A DNA stretch of 64,000 nucleotides from CADEFQ01 sp050249415 (GTDB taxonomy: Bacteria; Pseudomonadota; Gammaproteobacteria; Steroidobacterales; Steroidobacteraceae), in assembly GCA_050249415.1 (NCBI GenBank), contig JBFWQO010000014.1, positions 1 through 64,000 of the forward strand, written 5' to 3'. Of this stretch, positions 62,755-64,000 are shown piece by piece (the stretch's first letter is position 1; every line of letters begins with the position of its first letter). A program made the translations under genes and the position numbers. The notes under the pieces are model-generated. The model made no database searches, was not told the origin of the DNA, and saw only the letters and a program-made list of their open reading frames with translations.

Positions 62755-64000
62755 TCACCCTGGTGCCGCGCTTGTGACTGCACGCCAGCGCGGATCGCTG
62801 CGCAGCGGATTCAGCAGATACGAATCGGGGAATACATACGGGTAACGCGCATCGCCCGGCGTCAATGCGGCATCGCGCTCGACCCGCCGCTCGATCTCGA
62901 GCAGCCGGAAGGCCTCGTCGCGATCGCCGCGCTGCGCCGCGATTTCCGCGAGACGTAGCGCGGATTCGGCTGCGCGGCGTTGCCGAAGCGCCTCGATGGC
63001 CTCTTCCGCGTCGTCCGTGCGGTGCAGGCCGAGAAAGGCGAGCGCCAGCGCCTGCTCCCGCGCCGGCCCTTCGGGCCACCGGGTGATCGACTCGAGCGCC
63101 TTGTCCGGATGGCCTTGCAGAATCGTCAGCAACGCGATGTCGCGGCCGATCTCCTCGTGCGCCGGTTGCAGCTCCTGCAGGTACCTGTACTCGCGCAGCG
63201 CCTCGCCGTACTCGGCCTCGACCGCCAGCCAGTTCGCGAGATTTCCGCGCGCGGCGAAATTGAGCGGATCCGTCCGCACCGCCATCCGCATCCGGCGGAC
63301 AGCCCCGGCGTAGTTCCCGAGCGCGGCGTCCATCCCGGCCTGCGTGGTCAGCACCAGCGTGTTTTCGGGATCGAGTCGTAGCGCTTCGAGTTGCTGCCGC
63401 TGCGCGACAGCGAAATTCGCGCCGGAGTGCCAGTAGTACTGCGCCGCGCGCACATGTGCCGCGGGCAGTTTCGGGTCGAGCGCGAGTGCGCGCACGACCG
63501 CCTCGTGCATCCGCGCGAGCTGCGGCCCCGCGGGCAGCCCTTCGGCGAATATTCCGACGAGGCACGTTCCCGCGAGCGCGGCCCATGCGGGCGCGAACTG
63601 CGGATCGAGCCGCACGGCCTGCTCGAAATGCCAGCGCGCGGTCGTCACGTCGCCGGCCGCGCGCCGGCCGAAAAGGAAGCGGCCGATCTGAAACTGTTCA
63701 TGGGCCTCGCGATTCGACGCCTGCACCCTGGCTCGCGGGTCCGCCTTCGGCAGCGCGCTGCCCAATGATCCGGCAACAGCCTGGGCAATGGCCCGCTTCA
63801 CTTGCAGCAGGTCCGTGAGCCGGCGATCGAATGTCCCGGTCCAGATGCGGGTCCGGTCGGGCGTGTGCACGAGACGCGCGGTCGCGTGCACTCGACCTAC
63901 AGCGCGGCGCACGCTGCCCGTGAGCACATAGTCGACGTCGAGCATCTTCCCGAGCGCCGTCACATCCGCCGCCGTGCCCCGCAACGACATGGACGAAGCC
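62755..64000 (-). CDS. TolB-like/TPR protein, C-terminal part (runs off right edge)
   Basis: The frame stays open to the window edge, so at least 414 residues of a longer protein are seen. Its visible N-terminal part (SSMSLRGTAADVTALGKMLDVDYVLTGSVRRAVGRVHATARLVHTPDRTRIWTGTFDR) is the TolB-like amino-terminal domain found in adenylate-cyclase-type and CadC-like regulators. TPRs continue to the C-terminus. The missing N-terminus would be expected to hold a winged helix or cyclase domain. The ATG at 63990 is internal and not the likely start. Confidence 0.8.
   Translation of the reverse strand, partial: ASSMSLRGTAADVTALGKMLDVDYVLTGSVRRAVGRVHATARLVHTPDRTRIWTGTFDRRLTDLLQVKRAIAQAVAGSLGSALPKADPRARVQASNREAHEQFQIGRFLFGRRAAGDVTTARWHFEQAVRLDPQFAPAWAALAGTCLVGIFAEGLPAGPQLARMHEAVVRALALDPKLPAAHVRAAQYYWHSGANFAVAQRQQLEALRLDPENTLVLTTQAGMDAALGNYAGAVRRMRMAVRTDPLNFAARGNLANWLAVEAEYGEALREYRYLQELQPAHEEIGRDIALLTILQGHPDKALESITRWPEGPAREQALALAFLGLHRTDDAEEAIEALRQRRAAESALRLAEIAAQRGDRDEAFRLLEIERRVERDAALTPGDARYPYVFPDSYLLNPLRSDPRWRAVTSAAPG

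Overview
This is a GC-rich, gene-dense bacterial window with short intergenic gaps and many 1-4 bp ATGA/TGATG stop-start overlaps. The gene content points to a gammaproteobacterium of the Xanthomonadales/Nevskiales/Steroidobacterales kind: TtcA, three large TonB-dependent receptors without an N-terminal signalling domain, an OmpA with calcium-type repeats, a UrcA protein, an MHS transporter, and GlgA-type glycogen metabolism. The placement is inferred from gene content only; no rRNA or tRNA gene was seen.

Layout. (1) 0.4-6.3 kb, minus strand: a dual-specificity phosphatase/ADP-ribosylglycohydrolase fusion translationally coupled to ttcA, an M32 carboxypeptidase, an EamA transporter and a beta-lactamase-fold protein that has apparently lost its catalytic residues. 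(2) 6.4-17.6 kb: a storage-glucan locus with glgA, a coupled minus-strand run glgC > GH57 > malQ > LEA-type lipoprotein, and glgB and glgP convergent with each other. (3) 17.7-21.5 kb: a PadR regulator with a probable leaderless, self-overlapping promoter, its sensor-like membrane partner, two exported proteins (one DUF192), and an OmpA-family porin with its own terminator. (4) 21.5-46.9 kb: the most unusual part. It holds five sulfotransferase-type domains, five aspartyl/asparaginyl beta-hydroxylase domains, two other 2OG-Fe(II) oxygenases and three TonB-dependent receptors. One protein fuses a hydroxylase to a sulfotransferase. Three perfect FNR/ANR-type boxes lie in two intergenic regions of this cluster. 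I read it as a candidate oxygen-responsive system that hydroxylates and sulfates a protein, peptide or imported ligand. (5) 47-58.7 kb: a MATE exporter, then an eight-gene minus-strand operon: membrane-fusion protein, ABC ATPase, two FtsX/MacB-type permeases, a sigma-54 response regulator, an NtrY-like kinase, an S9 peptidase and an anchored DUF4230-like protein. It is preceded by a good -24/-12 promoter and perfect upstream dyads. (6) 58.8-64 kb: a 38-residue membrane peptide gene, a LysR regulator, UrcA, an MHS transporter overlapping an EF-hand protein, an eIF1/SUI1-like protein, and a TolB-like/TPR protein that runs off the right edge.

Non-coding repeats are notable. Two copies of a near-perfect long hairpin show a compensatory base-pair change. 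A GCYGTTC heptamer tandem repeat sits at the 3' ends of three genes. There is also a MITE-like 198-bp element with 31-bp imperfect terminal inverted repeats.
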